Part shown: piece by piece, positions 14,101 through 26,636 of the stretch
Position numbering within the stretch: the first letter of the stretch is position 1
Layout: every line of letters begins with the position of its first letter
Source: Stichopus chloronotus
Lineage: Eukaryota > Echinodermata > Holothuroidea > Aspidochirotida > Stichopodidae
Assembly (NCBI GenBank): GCA_021234535.1
Contig: CM037829.1
Location: forward strand, 30,476,962-30,540,961
Direction: 5' to 3'
Length of the DNA stretch: 64,000 nucleotides
Position numbers and translations under genes: made by a program
The notes under the pieces: generated by a model
Database searches by the model: none
What the model saw: the letters and a program-made list of their open reading frames with translations, nothing else
What the model was told of the DNA's origin: nothing

Positions 14101-17100
14101 ATGAATACAATCAGAGCCATAACTATTTAGCCCCAAAATGTCAGGGTCGCCGAAGACTAATCTTCACTCCTGGCGTCATGATCATCCACATGCCATGTGT
14201 GGTCACTTCCAGCTGATATCACTAATAATAATTGTGGTGTTTCATTCAGCAGAATCTTATGACATTACAATCTAAGTATATAATGTAAAAACATACAACC
14301 AGTTAAAAAAAATTGCAACAGATGTTTAAGATAATCTTTCAACAGAGAAAAATATGACAAAAAGAACCTTTCTGTTGTGTCGTATATGATTGCTACTGTA
14401 ATATGTCCCAGTTTTCACAGTATACTGGTCTGTTAACTTCTCTTGAACAGAATGAAACAATTAAGGTGAAAGATTTACAAAACCAAACAAATGCAAGATA
14501 TCAATGTTGTGAAAAGAAGAGTAATTCTGAGATTTCAGACCATGACTCAAGGCAATAACAAAAATTCAAACACTGTGTACACAAAGGAACTCATCAGCTA
14601 GACCAAATAAAAATTGTTTTCTGCTTTTTTTATGATGTAATAAATTGTTGGGCTCAATTATCAGTGTTTTTAAGTGTAAAGTTGAATTATTCCCACAGAG
14701 TGGTATTTTGTGGATGCTGCAGGTATCACACCCGAGAGCATCATGATCGTCATATGTTTACGGTCCTCTTCCTCAAGATCAGCACCTTCCTTCCACAAAA
14801 ATGTACAAGTTACATAAAACTGATAACTAACTATATTAGATGACCATAAAGTAGCAACCATATAATTGTATGTCTTGTTCTCATACTTGAATATGCAGTC
14901 ATCTATTATTGATAAATTTGCAGATATTGGCAAAAACAAACTTCCACTAAAAAGTTCTTTCAAAGATAGCGTAAATAATTTCAATTAACGAGCAACTGAG
15001 AAATACATTCATATAAATGTAATATAAATAATATAGAAAATGGTTAAAAACAACTGAGTAATATATGCATAAAAATTTACTCCAAATAAAACAGGCAATT
15101 GTCAAAGACAAGGTAACTTTCTTCAACTCAACATGTAAATTTTCTGTGAAGATGCATTGCTATATTCAAACTTTGAATAAACAGTATAGGCCTAATATCA
15201 TGACACACATATTTAGATAAAAATTTGGACTACTCGTCTATGAATGGTGCAGTCATCATGAAAGGCGGCTACAGAGAAAACAATTCTGTAAATACCTGCT
15301 ACCAAGGAAGTCATGACAGAGGCAAGCCGCAACTATCAACGGTCCGGCGGGGTTAGCAACGTGGTTGTCCAGTGACAGGATGTTGGCTTCTAAGGCTGTG
15401 TACATCAGCCCTCCGGATGAAGGCAATTCAGATGGTTGGTAGAGGATCGAGGCATATAAATGAATATCTCCACAGTTATCTGAAGACTGCTGATGCAAAA
15501 GAACGTAAAACAAAGAGACAGATATATCAAAATACCACACAAATATTCAATGATGTTGTTCATTCATGTGAAATTTGCCATTCAGGAAACTATGAAAGTG
15601 AATTTTCACCAACTTTTAAGGACACATTGCCCCCCCCCCCCCTCCTCATATACAATTTAATTTGGTACATGGCAACCTTAGAAGGTGAGGATATGGACAA
15701 TTTCATTTTTTGACATGCAGCGTAATTGAAGGGCAAATTTTCAAATGGTTGCAAAGAATTTTGTAGTTCACTTTCAAAATCCTAAAATTAAAGTCTCAAA
15801 TAAACATATTGTAGGAACAAATAAATTTTAGTATGACATTGAAAATCAAATCCACTAAAAACATGAATGGATGGAAAACATTAATTACACATTTCAGAAG
15901 GCATACAGTTACAGTGTACTGTTACATTGCACTGTAACAATATAGGAAAACACCTACACGTATCAAATCCAGGTGATACTGGTGGAATGGTTCCAAGAAA
16001 GATACCGGTATTTGAAACTCCGCCAAAGTTTCAAGTGTGGCAAAATCTGCTAACAGCAGCACCAGGGATACTGAGACAGACACAGAAAAATTTAAGTAAA
16101 AGAGTGAAAAATAGAAACTCTTCCACTGAATGATAATTAATTTAAGAAGAATGGTAATTTAAATTTTATGCTACCATGATGATAGAATGTTGGTTACCTA
16201 TTTCATGCTTACAAAGCGTGCATGGCCTTTAAACAGTTAAATGTGAAGAACTGTTAAGTTATGCCTAACACATCCTTGAATGGTACAAAAACATAATTTG
16301 TTTGACTTGACTTAACTATATGTTTGATACAACACTGTGTTGTATCAAACATCAATATATAGGCTTAATATACAGTCTTCACAGAAAAGCAGACTTGAGG
16401 CCATATATACTGCTGAAGTGTCCATACAATGAAGCTCACATGTGCCTACATTGTACTATAGATCAATATGCCACATCCTTATTTTAAAAGAGTGCATTTC
16501 AGCATTTTATTTGAATACACAGAACTCAACAGAAATGATAGCATTTGTAGCTCTATCGCTTTATACATACATGGATATAGCCAGAATGGAAGAAATAAGC
16601 ATAAATACACAAACGTGACTAACACAAAAGGAAGTACATAAAGACTCCAAGAAGCTTGACAACTCATTTGCTATTCATAACATCCATAACCAGGCTGGTG
16701 CAGCCTGGAAGACACTTGCACTAAAACAGCTTAGAATTTGTTACCATGACAACCAACAACATTATTTTTCTAGTCACGGTGGTTTTCTTTCATCTTTAAA
16801 CTTTTCATACTCTCAGTAGCTGTCAATTACTGGTATTTGTTTGTCTTGGTATATCTTTTTGTCTTTGCCTTATACCTGTCTGTTTGCTTTTGATGGAGAA
16901 AATAAAAAAATTCTTTATCTGTCAACAGAGTCAGTTAATATTAAATTGCTTTATACCAAGAGGAGCAATATGACTAAACAATAAGACTTGAGTCTGAGCC
17001 ACTGTATCTAGGTAACCATCATTGTGCTACATTGTGCAGATGGCTTTGTGAAGCATGCATGAATTTTACATATCAGAAACCATGAAGAAATCGAGCGTTT

Positions 17101-20100
17101 TGTGTGAACAACTGAATATTCTGAAAACTGTGTGCAATAAGGGATAGGAGTGCATGAGAGCTAGTATTCTTTCAAGCTTATTTCCTGCTTCTCATGTGAT
17201 TAAAAAATGGCAAAATGTTTGCGCTGGATAGATTTGTATGTTTATCAAACAAATAGGGGACAACACTGACATGTCAATGGGGTCACTGTAATTTGATAAC
17301 TACATTGGGTACGGACCACGATATGTCATACTTGAGTATGTGCACTGGGTACAGATCACAATAATTGAAACCTGAGTAGGCTATGATGTGCACTGTTTTG
17401 CATACTAGTATACTAGTATTATGGCAATTATATTCATTCTCCTTATATCACCCTCCTTGTATTCATTCACAGGTCCTGACTTTGAAACCAAGGTTCATAA
17501 AACCAAGTAATAAAGTACCCAGACCTAACGGGCATTTATCACACCACACAAGCAAGTACATTTGTGTAAGTTCTAACTCAAACTGACCATATCATTTTAC
17601 TCAAAAGGGGTTTATAATGTACTGCATACTGATAGTATGCAGTTCATTTGCAAAGAAATCCTTCAAACATGAAAAAGAGACTTGCAACTCCAGAAATGAA
17701 AACATGTCATTTCTCAATTAGCAATGGCACATATCGAGGCCTGCAGTAGCTGTAGGTCTATTTTGTTGTAATTTGTCCCTCCTGACCTTCTGTCTATTCC
17801 TCAACCCTACCATGGGGAAACAAAACTGAACAATACATATTACCATAAATGTAATTAATACCAGTAACATATCTCATATAAAAATACCTTTTACAACATC
17901 ATCCTGATCTATCAGTAAATGCATCTGCTGTTCCCATAAAGGACTAAGTGATGCATTCTGGGAAGGCTGGGTTTCCTCGTGCTTACTTTCGGAGCTCAAA
18001 GTGTTTTCATCATAGCACCTCACAAACCTGAGAATGAAAACAGACTCAACAATGTAAATGTTGACGGTGACAAAAAATTACTCCATTCAATATTCATTCA
18101 CTGCATGGCAAATTTCTTTTTGTCATGCATTCAGTGGAAGTTCAACACTGTCTCCAAAAAATGTAGACATATTCAACCTAGCTATTGCATGCATCAGTTG
18201 CATTCATACATGATGAGATTTTACAAAACACAGCCGGCAAAAATGTTGCTTGCCAGTTGCCACCGACTTAAGCACAGTATCTAGGTCTATTTGACTTTTC
18301 TCCTACCTGTACCCACTGATCTACAAGACTTTTTGTATTATAATTGTAAAACATTTTAGTTGCTAAGACTAAGACATAACTCTAATGATCATTAAGTTAG
18401 ATTACAACATACAAGATATTTGCTATATGTTTGCCCAAAATTTGTATGCCATACTTGCAGACAAATGCTGTCAAATGCCCATGGACTTAACATGTTCCAT
18501 ATGCTAACAAGTCACTTTTAGTACTGAGTATTGTAAATCAGCATCGACACATCATGTGTGTTGTCTGCTAAGGCAATCATGAACAACGTAGTGCAATATA
18601 ATTTGCACAGAGCATGAGGTTATTTTAAATGACCATGGCACGTTGATTTTGTAATTACAAGTCTTTTCTAGCTATAGAAAGACAGGTTTTTAGTCAAAAC
18701 AGAAACATGTTCAGGCAAATGTATTTATTTTTTTTACCTACCCTTTAATAAATGGTCGGGACTTCAAATTCCGGGGAGAAGTTGGTAAGTGAGCTGCATG
18801 AGCTATGACGAAAATGGAATCGACCAATGAGGAATTTGGGTTAGGTAAATACTCTGAAGTGGAAGTCCCTTCATGCTGTGGAAGAAAATGTAATTGATAC
18901 AAATATTTATCAACTGCAGTTAAAAGGACCATGGTCTGAATTGCAAAGAAGCACCTGCTACAGCAATAAACAAAAAGGGCTGTTTTTACTATGAGGTTCA
19001 TGTAGAAATTAATTAGTAGTTGAAGTTTAATAAAATGTTATGAGAGAAAATGCAGTGAGTGAGATATATTAATTATGCAGATATCTTTCCCATTATTGAA
19101 AAAGAAAGTCCTTACCCTAATTGAACCTTTTTTTACTTGAAATTGTGGTCACTTTAATCTTCACTTGACGAGGGACAGCCTTTTTAGACTGGACATGGCT
19201 AAAAAAACCCAATTTGAGACATTTTGGTCATAAAAATAAAATTTTTGCAACTTTCCTTATAGGTCTTACAGTATGATGACCCTCCACTCTCCTTGCCCAT
19301 TTGAGTAAAAGATGTATAACTGTTATGAAAATGTTCACAGATCTAAATATGCAATATTTTCCTTTCTCATAGCACTTGATGTTCTGTGTAAAGATGATCA
19401 GTTGACAGCTAGAGTATCAACATATATCATAAACCTATCCTCGTGTATGTCACACATTGCATCTAGAGGTACAGCTCTTCGAAATATTTCCAACCTCCAG
19501 TTCTTGGAGCTATATCCTTACAATCTCTCAAAGTGTTAAAACAACAGTAAGAAATGTCACTTCAAGAAAAACAAATAACCAAAGCAAGAGAACAGAAAAG
19601 GACAAAAAAGGAAGGTTGTTTTACCTCATTAAGAATTAAAGATGGACAGACAGACCTATGACAGAGTTTGCGTGGTCTCCACTGAGAGATGTTTAAGCAA
19701 TTTTTTTTTTCAGGAAAATTTAATGAACAAATACTGACTTAACGAAAGAACTAAAAATTTCCTCAATTAAGACAAATTTACTAAATTAAGAAATGGGATT
19801 CAAAAGTAAATGAAAATTTGAATAGAATTGTTTTTTGATTTGTTGGACAACTTCTTTGAAAACCTTTCAGCTGTTACTGTATAAAGCTAGTTTCTACTCT
19901 GAATGTCTTCAGAGGATACATAGTCATGGCTTATTTTTAAAAACACTGTCTTTTCTGCACACAAATGTACTCATGTATTTCTTTACTGTTAATAGTCACC
20001 TACCTGCTTGTCAGGAATTACAGGCATTGGTTCAAGAGGGACAGGAACTTGCTCAGGTTCCTTTTCTCCGTCTGATTCCACCTTCTCCGCTTCATCCTCA

Positions 20101-21952
20101 TGAGGCAAAGTCGACTCCCTCTGTTCTTCCTCGTCCTCCATGACAACAAATTTTTCCTGGTACCAGATTTTTCCAGCTAATTGCTGGATGTTCTCGTCTT
20201 CCAATTTGACGTAGAGATTAATTGAATCTGAAGAAATGCCCGCAGGATCTCGATCTGATGGCGAAGCTTCTTTGGACACCTTTGCAGAAGTGGGTGCTGT
20301 GGGAGATTTTGTTGAATTATTCAAGGGATCTGGCTGATCAGTCTCAGATCGGCTTACATCTTCTTCCTTCACAGTTGTCAGTGGGTCCTTTGATGAATTT
20401 GGCTCAACCTTGGATGCAGGGCTTGCGATCTCTTCGCTCGAAGAGTTAGGATTTTCTTCTGCAGCTGATCCTTGATCTTTTGTTGCAGTGGGACTTTCAA
20501 TTAGAGAATCTGGTTTCTCTGTTGATGGAGTATGCTCCTCCAATGATGATGGGCGGTTTGCATCTCGATGATGACGAGGATGGATGACCAATTTGCCGCT
20601 GAGCAAAGATGACGTTGTCTCTATCTCTGATTGTTCCTCAAGCTGTTTATTTATTTGGATAGAGACGAAAACTTCCACATCATCTTTCAATGAACCTGAC
20701 AACCACAAGAGAGAAGCAAAACAAAAAGTTGTCAGACATTATCCTGATGCTTGGAAAATTCAGGTCACTTGTTTCTCACTGAAATTTTGACAAAGTTTAT
20801 TTTTGATTAACAAGCAGTGAGGTCACTATTATAATCTTAACAAGAGACATATCTGCCTGAGCACACCCACAAACAACATTCTTCTACCTCAGAACAAAAT
20901 CTTTTGGGCATAGCAAGCACTTAACAAGCAAAATGAGTTAAACTGTTTGAACGCCCACACAGATTACTGAGCAAGTATACCATACTGTTAATGGTAGCTA
21001 GTGTTCTCCTAATTAATAACTTGTCAGGGTACAAGTATTACATATGGACACTTTTCAATAACTGTTGGTACTCTAGGTACATGACGTTGTTATCTCATGC
21101 TATATCAAGAAAATGATATACTTAAGATAGAACTTGATGACAAACTATTAATACCAACTTGGGCTTGTAATATCAAATTTAGCTTTGCTGACAATGTAAT
21201 GCGATCCAAAGGTCAATTTTGGTACCAATCAAAGTTGTTTGTTATCGTTACCTGCCTGTTGCTGTTTTGTGAATCATTTCTGCCAATGTTGCTAAGGACG
21301 CTTAACATCACGTCGCACAGTCAGGCAAGAATGCTACTAGTGTAAATGAATTTCAGCAATCCATGTAGGCAAAGAGTAAGACTACTGTAGTATGTGTGAC
21401 TATTGAAGAAAACAATATTAATTTATGCCTATTGTAAGTTCTCTATCACATACATTGTCATGTCCTGCTTAACAGCATCAATTTACTCCAATTTGGATAA
21501 TTCATATGATCTTTTGTTTTCAATTCATAAAGTAGGACTCATTACTTAGTACGTTTCACAGTGCAATCTGTATGCCAAAAATAAACTGTATGACTAATAT
21601 GATGAATGTCTGTAAGGGTGAATGCAAGAATCTTTGGTCAATGTAATAATTCCAGTAACCATCTACAGTAGAAATCTTACCTTTAGGAAAATGGAATTTC
21701 ACTTCTCCGCCAGTCAAAGGTACTTGGTTCTGCAAACTTTCATCTGTTATTTCAAAGTCAATAAACTGTGAAGGAGTTTCAACTTTGATCTGACTAAGAT
21801 CATAATTACTGTTTGAAGCTTGCAACTCCAAATTCAACTTGTACTTTCCACTTTTCTTACAGCTGATTCTCTTCAAATCTAGCAGGTAATCCTGTGCTTT
21901 ATTCTCATCTGAACTCATCTTACATGACGTTGTTCAATAATTTGTGAGAGAT
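8126..21952 (-). CDS. CCDC33: CCDC33-like C2-domain protein (12 exons found, C-terminus missing)
   Basis: Exons on the minus strand, in coding order: 21681-21918 (exon from 21952, ATG at 21918), 20004-20695, 18742-18875, 17888-18027, 15958-16070, 15303-15486, 14697-14785, 13555-13653, 13054-13186, 12272-12405, 10824-10895, 8126-8350. Phases agree throughout and give 751 codons. The translation resembles vertebrate CCDC33, as remembered, along its length: the N-terminal beta-rich block ending 'FHFPKG', a C2-like domain (about residues 325-435, 'IFVIAHAAHLP' to 'FHQYHLDLI'), then 'IHLYASILYQP' and 'WYQQFLFVNQ'. Exon 2 adds an acidic, Ser/Pro-rich insert (about 130-310). Exon 12 is Ser/Pro-rich and ends 'NGYRRRW', where vertebrate proteins enter the coiled coil. 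Vertebrate CCDC33 is testis-biased. Exon 7's donor (GTGGGA) and exon 8's acceptor are weak choices; the rest have good borders. Orthology is inferred from memory, not alignment. Confidence 0.8.
11058..11160 (+). repeat. dispersed repeat, copy 1
   Basis: Shares 'aaggc.ag.gagactg', 'tcctgcaatctgagag' and a 'caacc..cggtgg' segment, in the same order, with 25892-25985. It follows a G-rich 'ggtgtaaccaggggggg' near 10968. It lies between exons 10 and 11 of the CCDC33-like gene. The order of shared blocks suggests a degenerate interspersed element of unknown class. Confidence 0.6.
15908..15938. repeat. 9-bp inverted repeat beside exon 5 donor
   Basis: GTTACAGTG at 15908-15916 pairs with CACTGTAAC at 15930-15938 across a 13-bp loop. 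It sits about 20 bp inside the intron that follows exon 5 of the CCDC33-like gene. Confidence 0.7.
16320..16352. repeat. perfect 16-bp inverted repeat with 1-nt centre
   Basis: ATGTTTGATACAACAC (16320-16335), a single T, then GTGTTGTATCAAACAT (16337-16352). All 16 pairs match. It is intronic in the CCDC33-like gene, between exons 4 and 5. Confidence 0.95.
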
Positions 21953-24900
21953 CTGGGAAAAAAAGTAAAAGCAATGAAGGGCTGAGTCTATGTCTGTAAA
22001 TATTTCAAAATTGAATAAAAACTTGGTAGGCGTAGGTGAACTTGAGGACAGTTTTGAAACTTCCAATCTACTCAGGTGTGCCTCTTTGGTCACTTATTAT
22101 TGTAATTTCTCTTCAAAGTACGAATGCAAAATTCCATTTGCCAGCAGAATTACAAATGCCATCTTACTATGGTAACAAGTTGACCTAACCAGGGCGCTGG
22201 AAGACACTGTGCAAGTACAAGTCCTGCAGTATTCAGTACTACTGTAGTGCCGCTGCTTTATAGAAAGCACTTTTTTAAAAATTTACTTCAAAAATTGTCA
22301 TTTGTAACAACCAAATTAGTTAATTGCTGGCCATGGAAAGTCATACATGAAGTTCCTAGAGTGCTGTGGTACACAGTGACTATATTAGTACACAGCATTA
22401 GAGGTCAGGAATTCCCAAATCTAGTCTACAGACGTTAGTTTCAAACAGAGGAACATACTATCATAGTGCACTGAATTCACTGGAATGTAAACAAGTATCA
22501 GTATTGCGGAAAAAATGCTCATTCCGGCGAAAAACTCAAACGTTGTTTGGGCGAGTAAAAAAAACTATGCAGTGGGAGAAAAAAAAAAGGTGGGGACGAG
22601 AACCTTCTTATGTTCCTTAGTTTATATGGCTTAATAATAAGGGGCGATGTTCCTTTTTGGATTAACTTGGGTCTGTATCTGACCAAGCTTATCAGAGACA
22701 AAATACAATTCTAATAATATTCTCAGCTCCAAATATGTTTAGTAACAACTGGTGATGTGTGAGGTCATAGGACAAATATTGAGCATAGCCTTTATGTATG
22801 GAACATTTATTCCGATCAGCATTATCTTGCAGGCCGCCAGTAGCCATATGGCTGACGAAGAGCCATTGGAGGTCCACTGGATGAACAAAATCTTGCATTT
22901 TGCAGGTCCTTAACCAATCAGCATCGCCACCATCGGCAAACTTCAGTTGGGCCACTGGACATTTCATTGGCAGACCAACGAAGTGGCTGCCAGACATCCG
23001 TTGTTAGGCTGACCAATTTTTGCTAGTATCAGAATAGCAAAGGCCTGAGGCTCAAATTGCAGTCTCCACCCTGTCCCACACACTCACACAAAATTGATGC
23101 AATAGGCCTAGGTTTATTACTTCTGCCAACCTAGGCCTAGCTTGGTAGAATACTATACTAAAACCTCATGCAATTTAGTGCTTTCTAAATGCATTCAAAT
23201 ATCATTGATATAAATCCTGGTGGGGCCTAGCCCAATTGCATCATTTTAAAAATTTGAGTACGCTAACATTAGACCCAATAATATTAGGTGTACCTTGAGT
23301 CAATCAATGCATTTTTAACTCCAGTGAGGTCGTGTGGATGCAAAAGAATTCCAAAGTAAGCACTACCTGCACCATATTTACTTCAAACAACATCAAAAAC
23401 AAGTATTTGCCATACTATTTTTCATTTCCATGGAAACATTTTCCTCACAGCCAAATTTTTAAGTTTAAGCAATATTGCTGACTATCATTTTTCAAATTGT
23501 ACCAAAATGTTGACCAGAATGTCCTCAACAAAATTCTCATTCAAAATTTGGATATTTTTATCGTTTTCTGACATTGTTATGTATTAATTTGATAATAAAC
23601 AGTATTTTGATGGATCTTATTCTGATGTGATCAACTCAACGTTCCATCATAAGCCTAGTGTTATGTACGGCTACTTTAAATTCAAATACAACAAAAATAA
23701 CTATTCATATTTTCAATTTTAGGATTAAAATGTGTGTTAGGTGATCGACTCATGATACCACCATGCTACAACTTGTTACATGGCATAGAAATAGAGACTG
23801 TTGGCACTTAATTCTTGATTGATATAAAATGACAAAGGCCTAGCAAATGTTCACCTCAGAGAGCTGTACCTAGTCCAAGGAGGTGCGAGGCCTTCAGTGG
23901 GTCCTAACGCCGTATAGATCGCTGAAGTCCTGGCCTATCGTTAGGGCCTTATGCTTACATTCAACGTTACACGTACATAGGCTGGCCACTTAGACAAAGG
24001 CTAGTGATACAATTCAGAAAGTAACACAGTACCTTCATAAGTGGTAACTTCGCTTTAATCTCTCACAGCAATAATGAGCAAACAAGTCCCTGTTTTCATT
24101 ACTTCAGTCGCATTTATCGGCCTCGACTGGTTTCAGCCCCCAATAATATGTTTTCGTTGTCGTTGATGGTTACCGTATTTGACACAACGTTCACGTCCAC
24201 CACTTGATCTTTGAACGCAGACTTGTTTTGTACACACGCAGGCACGTACACGATAGATTACATAGTACAAATGCCCCCATTGACATTTGCACAAGGAATT
24301 ACATCCCGGCCAGTTCGATTTCAAATAGGAGGATCCATCTTTGACAATGTAAACATTCTTTCATGTGGGTAGACCTTAAACTTACTTAGGCTTATTTACC
24401 CTCTAAAGATATTGATAATTTTAGTTTTAGCACTGTGCATATTATGAAAGATATGTTTACTGTTTTTATAAAAACAGTATTTTTAGATTTAATTTAATTA
24501 CACCTACCATAGAATAGACGAACCTAATCTTGTCACATGGAAAACTTTATCTTCGACGGCCAGATATGCTAGGCTAAGGAAGTTACGTTCACTGCGTCGA
24601 GTTCACAAATTCGATTTGTCGTGAATGTGAGTCGAGCTGCCATGGGATTAAAGCCCGAGGGGAAAAAAATGTACATCGATCAAAAATTAGGTTATGTGAG
24701 CTTTACGATGGTTTATAAGCTTTTGATCAGTGGTGGAGCTACTGGGGCAGGGGAACTGCCCCTTTCCCCATTTTTTTGGGGGGGGGGACTTAACTAGGGA
24801 TATTAACATTCCTTATCCCATTTCTCAAAAATTCCCTCAATAAAAATTGTGAGACATTTCCATGCATAATGTGTATTTTAATGAAACATATTTTCCCAGA

Positions 24901-25343
24901 TTTCGTACGGACACTGTAGCATGAAGCATGTCTGAGTCGCGTCTCTATATAGGAGCCCTATCGCTTTCCACAGAAATGTTCCCTCATTACAGCAGGTGGA
25001 AAGCGAATGCACCTGTGTTATAATGATCAGTGCAGTGTAGAGGGACCCTCTAGGTTAGTACAGCGAGTTGCCATTTAGAGTCCAAATAACACTGACAAGC
25101 ACTATTTTGTAACCTAAACTAAAAAGCGGAATAACTACCCCCATACCCCATCAAAAAACAAACATACAAACAATTTAAATCTAGTTCATGGAAATGCGTT
25201 CGATCACAGTTGTCAACAGGAATACTACAGCAACATCATTCAGTTTATTCTGAAGTAATCTACAGGCATGGGGACTGCTAGCTTATTAGTCTTTGAGTTT
25301 TGCGATGTTGGCCATTTAGAGTTCAGTTGCACTTACACCGCGG
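21953..25343 (-). promoter_or_regulatory. probable leader intron and first-exon region of the CCDC33-like gene
   Basis: On the minus strand the coding exon is preceded by a strong acceptor ('ttttttcccag' ending at 21953), so an untranslated first exon must lie upstream. A donor-like 'gaag|gtactg' ends at 24033 and falls inside a segment that is duplicated at 25344-25560. This makes 24034-24350 a candidate first exon, without further proof. The rest of the stretch has no recognisable gene. Confidence 0.4.
23998..24215. repeat. 218-bp direct duplication, copy A
   Basis: Nearly the same sequence as 25344-25560, from 'gatacaattcagaaagtaac' to 'ttgatctttgaa', with scattered substitutions. Both copies run in the same direction, 1.35 kb apart. 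The copy contains a minus-strand donor consensus at 24033. Confidence 0.9.
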
Positions 25344-25560
25344 AGGCTGGCGATACAATTCAGAAAGTAACACAGTACCTTTATTAGTGATAGCTTAGCT
25401 TTAATCTCTCTGTGCAATAATGGGCAAATAAGTCCCTGTTTTCATTACTTCAGTAGCATCTATCGGCCTCGACTTGCTTCAGCCCCAATAATATGTTTTC
25501 GTTGTCGCTGATGGTTACCATATCTGACACAACGTTCACGTCCACCAATTGATCTTTGAA
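25344..25560. repeat. 218-bp direct duplication, copy B
   Basis: Second copy of 23998-24215. It keeps the corresponding minus-strand donor consensus ('aaag|gtactg' at 25379). Similarity fades after 'ttgatctttgaa'. Confidence 0.9.
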
Positions 25561-25891
25561 AGCCCATTTGCAGTTCTTAGCCAGCTTAGCTACCTATTGC
25601 AGGACCACGATCGGATCTTTTCGGCTTCACCTGCAGTCACGGTGCTAAGCAAAATAAAAAAAGACCTAAAATCATTACTGAAGCATAGGAATTCGGTTTG
25701 GGGGAATTGGAAAGAGGGACTTGTCTCTCCCACTTTTTCGACCTTTTAGAGAAGAGGGGATACTAATACATTTGTCTCCACCCCCCACATTTTGAAACCT
25801 AAAGTTAAAAAAAAATAACTTATTCTCAGTGGAAGTGTATATTGCATCACTTGTGTTCTAAAAAAATAAAGAAAAGTTAGCTGACATTAAT

Positions 25892-25985
25892 AAGGCAAGG
25901 GAGACTGGGAATCACCCTTTCCTGCAATCTGAGAGGTATTTTATCAAAAATACGCAACAACCAACGGTGGCGTTTGCCTTTGATG
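25892..25985 (+). repeat. dispersed repeat, copy 2
   Basis: Same family as 11058-11160: shared blocks 'tcctgcaatctgagag' and 'acgcaacaaccaacggtgg' in the same order. The flanks are C-rich ('ccaccccccaca' near 25780). Confidence 0.6.
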
Positions 25986-26592
25986 AGGACCATGTAAAGA
26001 AAACATACGACCCTGATAGATTCATACTGCTTCCTACACTGCTTCCTACGTCTGCTTGCGCCAGTGGCAGCAAACGATGTAGGGGTGGGGGTATGTTCAC
26101 TGCTCTCAATATTAGTCAGTGCTTCAAAAAATAAATGATAGAGGATATATAATTCAATTACGACTCTTGCATCATCTCAACCAACGGATATGTATTATTT
26201 TTTTTACCTATTAATTTTTCCCTCATTATTGCAAAATTTGCAGATATGAGATCCCTATTGAAAGGTGCTTAGAATACGGGGGAAGGGCTGTTTCCGGGGG
26301 GGGGGGTTGTAAAGCCAAAATTTTTCTTTAAAGGCTGAGCCAACAGTTGGGTTGGTGGCGCTTCGATTAGATAGTCCTACGGACGTTCACCCCCACTTTT
26401 AATTTAGTATTTACTTTCTACTTACGTTCTACTCTTGTTTTAATAAAAAAAAACATAAGGCTGAAATCAGAAGACAAATGGGTGATAAAACTCTACAAAA
26501 ATCAAATCATAAATAAGGAGCTCGGTATCCTGAACATTTCGAATTAATATTGATCAAATTATGCTATTTATGTGATTGATTATTAACTACAA

Positions 26593-26636
26593 GCAGGGTG
26601 ACATTTTAACTTCTTACAGTTATAATGTCACCCTGC
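26593..26636. repeat. 18-bp inverted repeat, 8-nt loop
   Basis: The left arm 26593-26610 (GCAGGGTGACATT...) pairs with the right arm 26619-26636 (...AATGTCACCCTGC). There is one mismatch in 18, and the outer 13 pairs are perfect. It lies in intergenic DNA. Confidence 0.9.

Noticed and set aside
15927..16133. Plus-strand open frame with a protein-like translation ('IPVFETPPKFQVW')
   Set aside because: It is antisense to exon 5 of the CCDC33-like gene, whose minus frame fits the C2 domain and splice phases.
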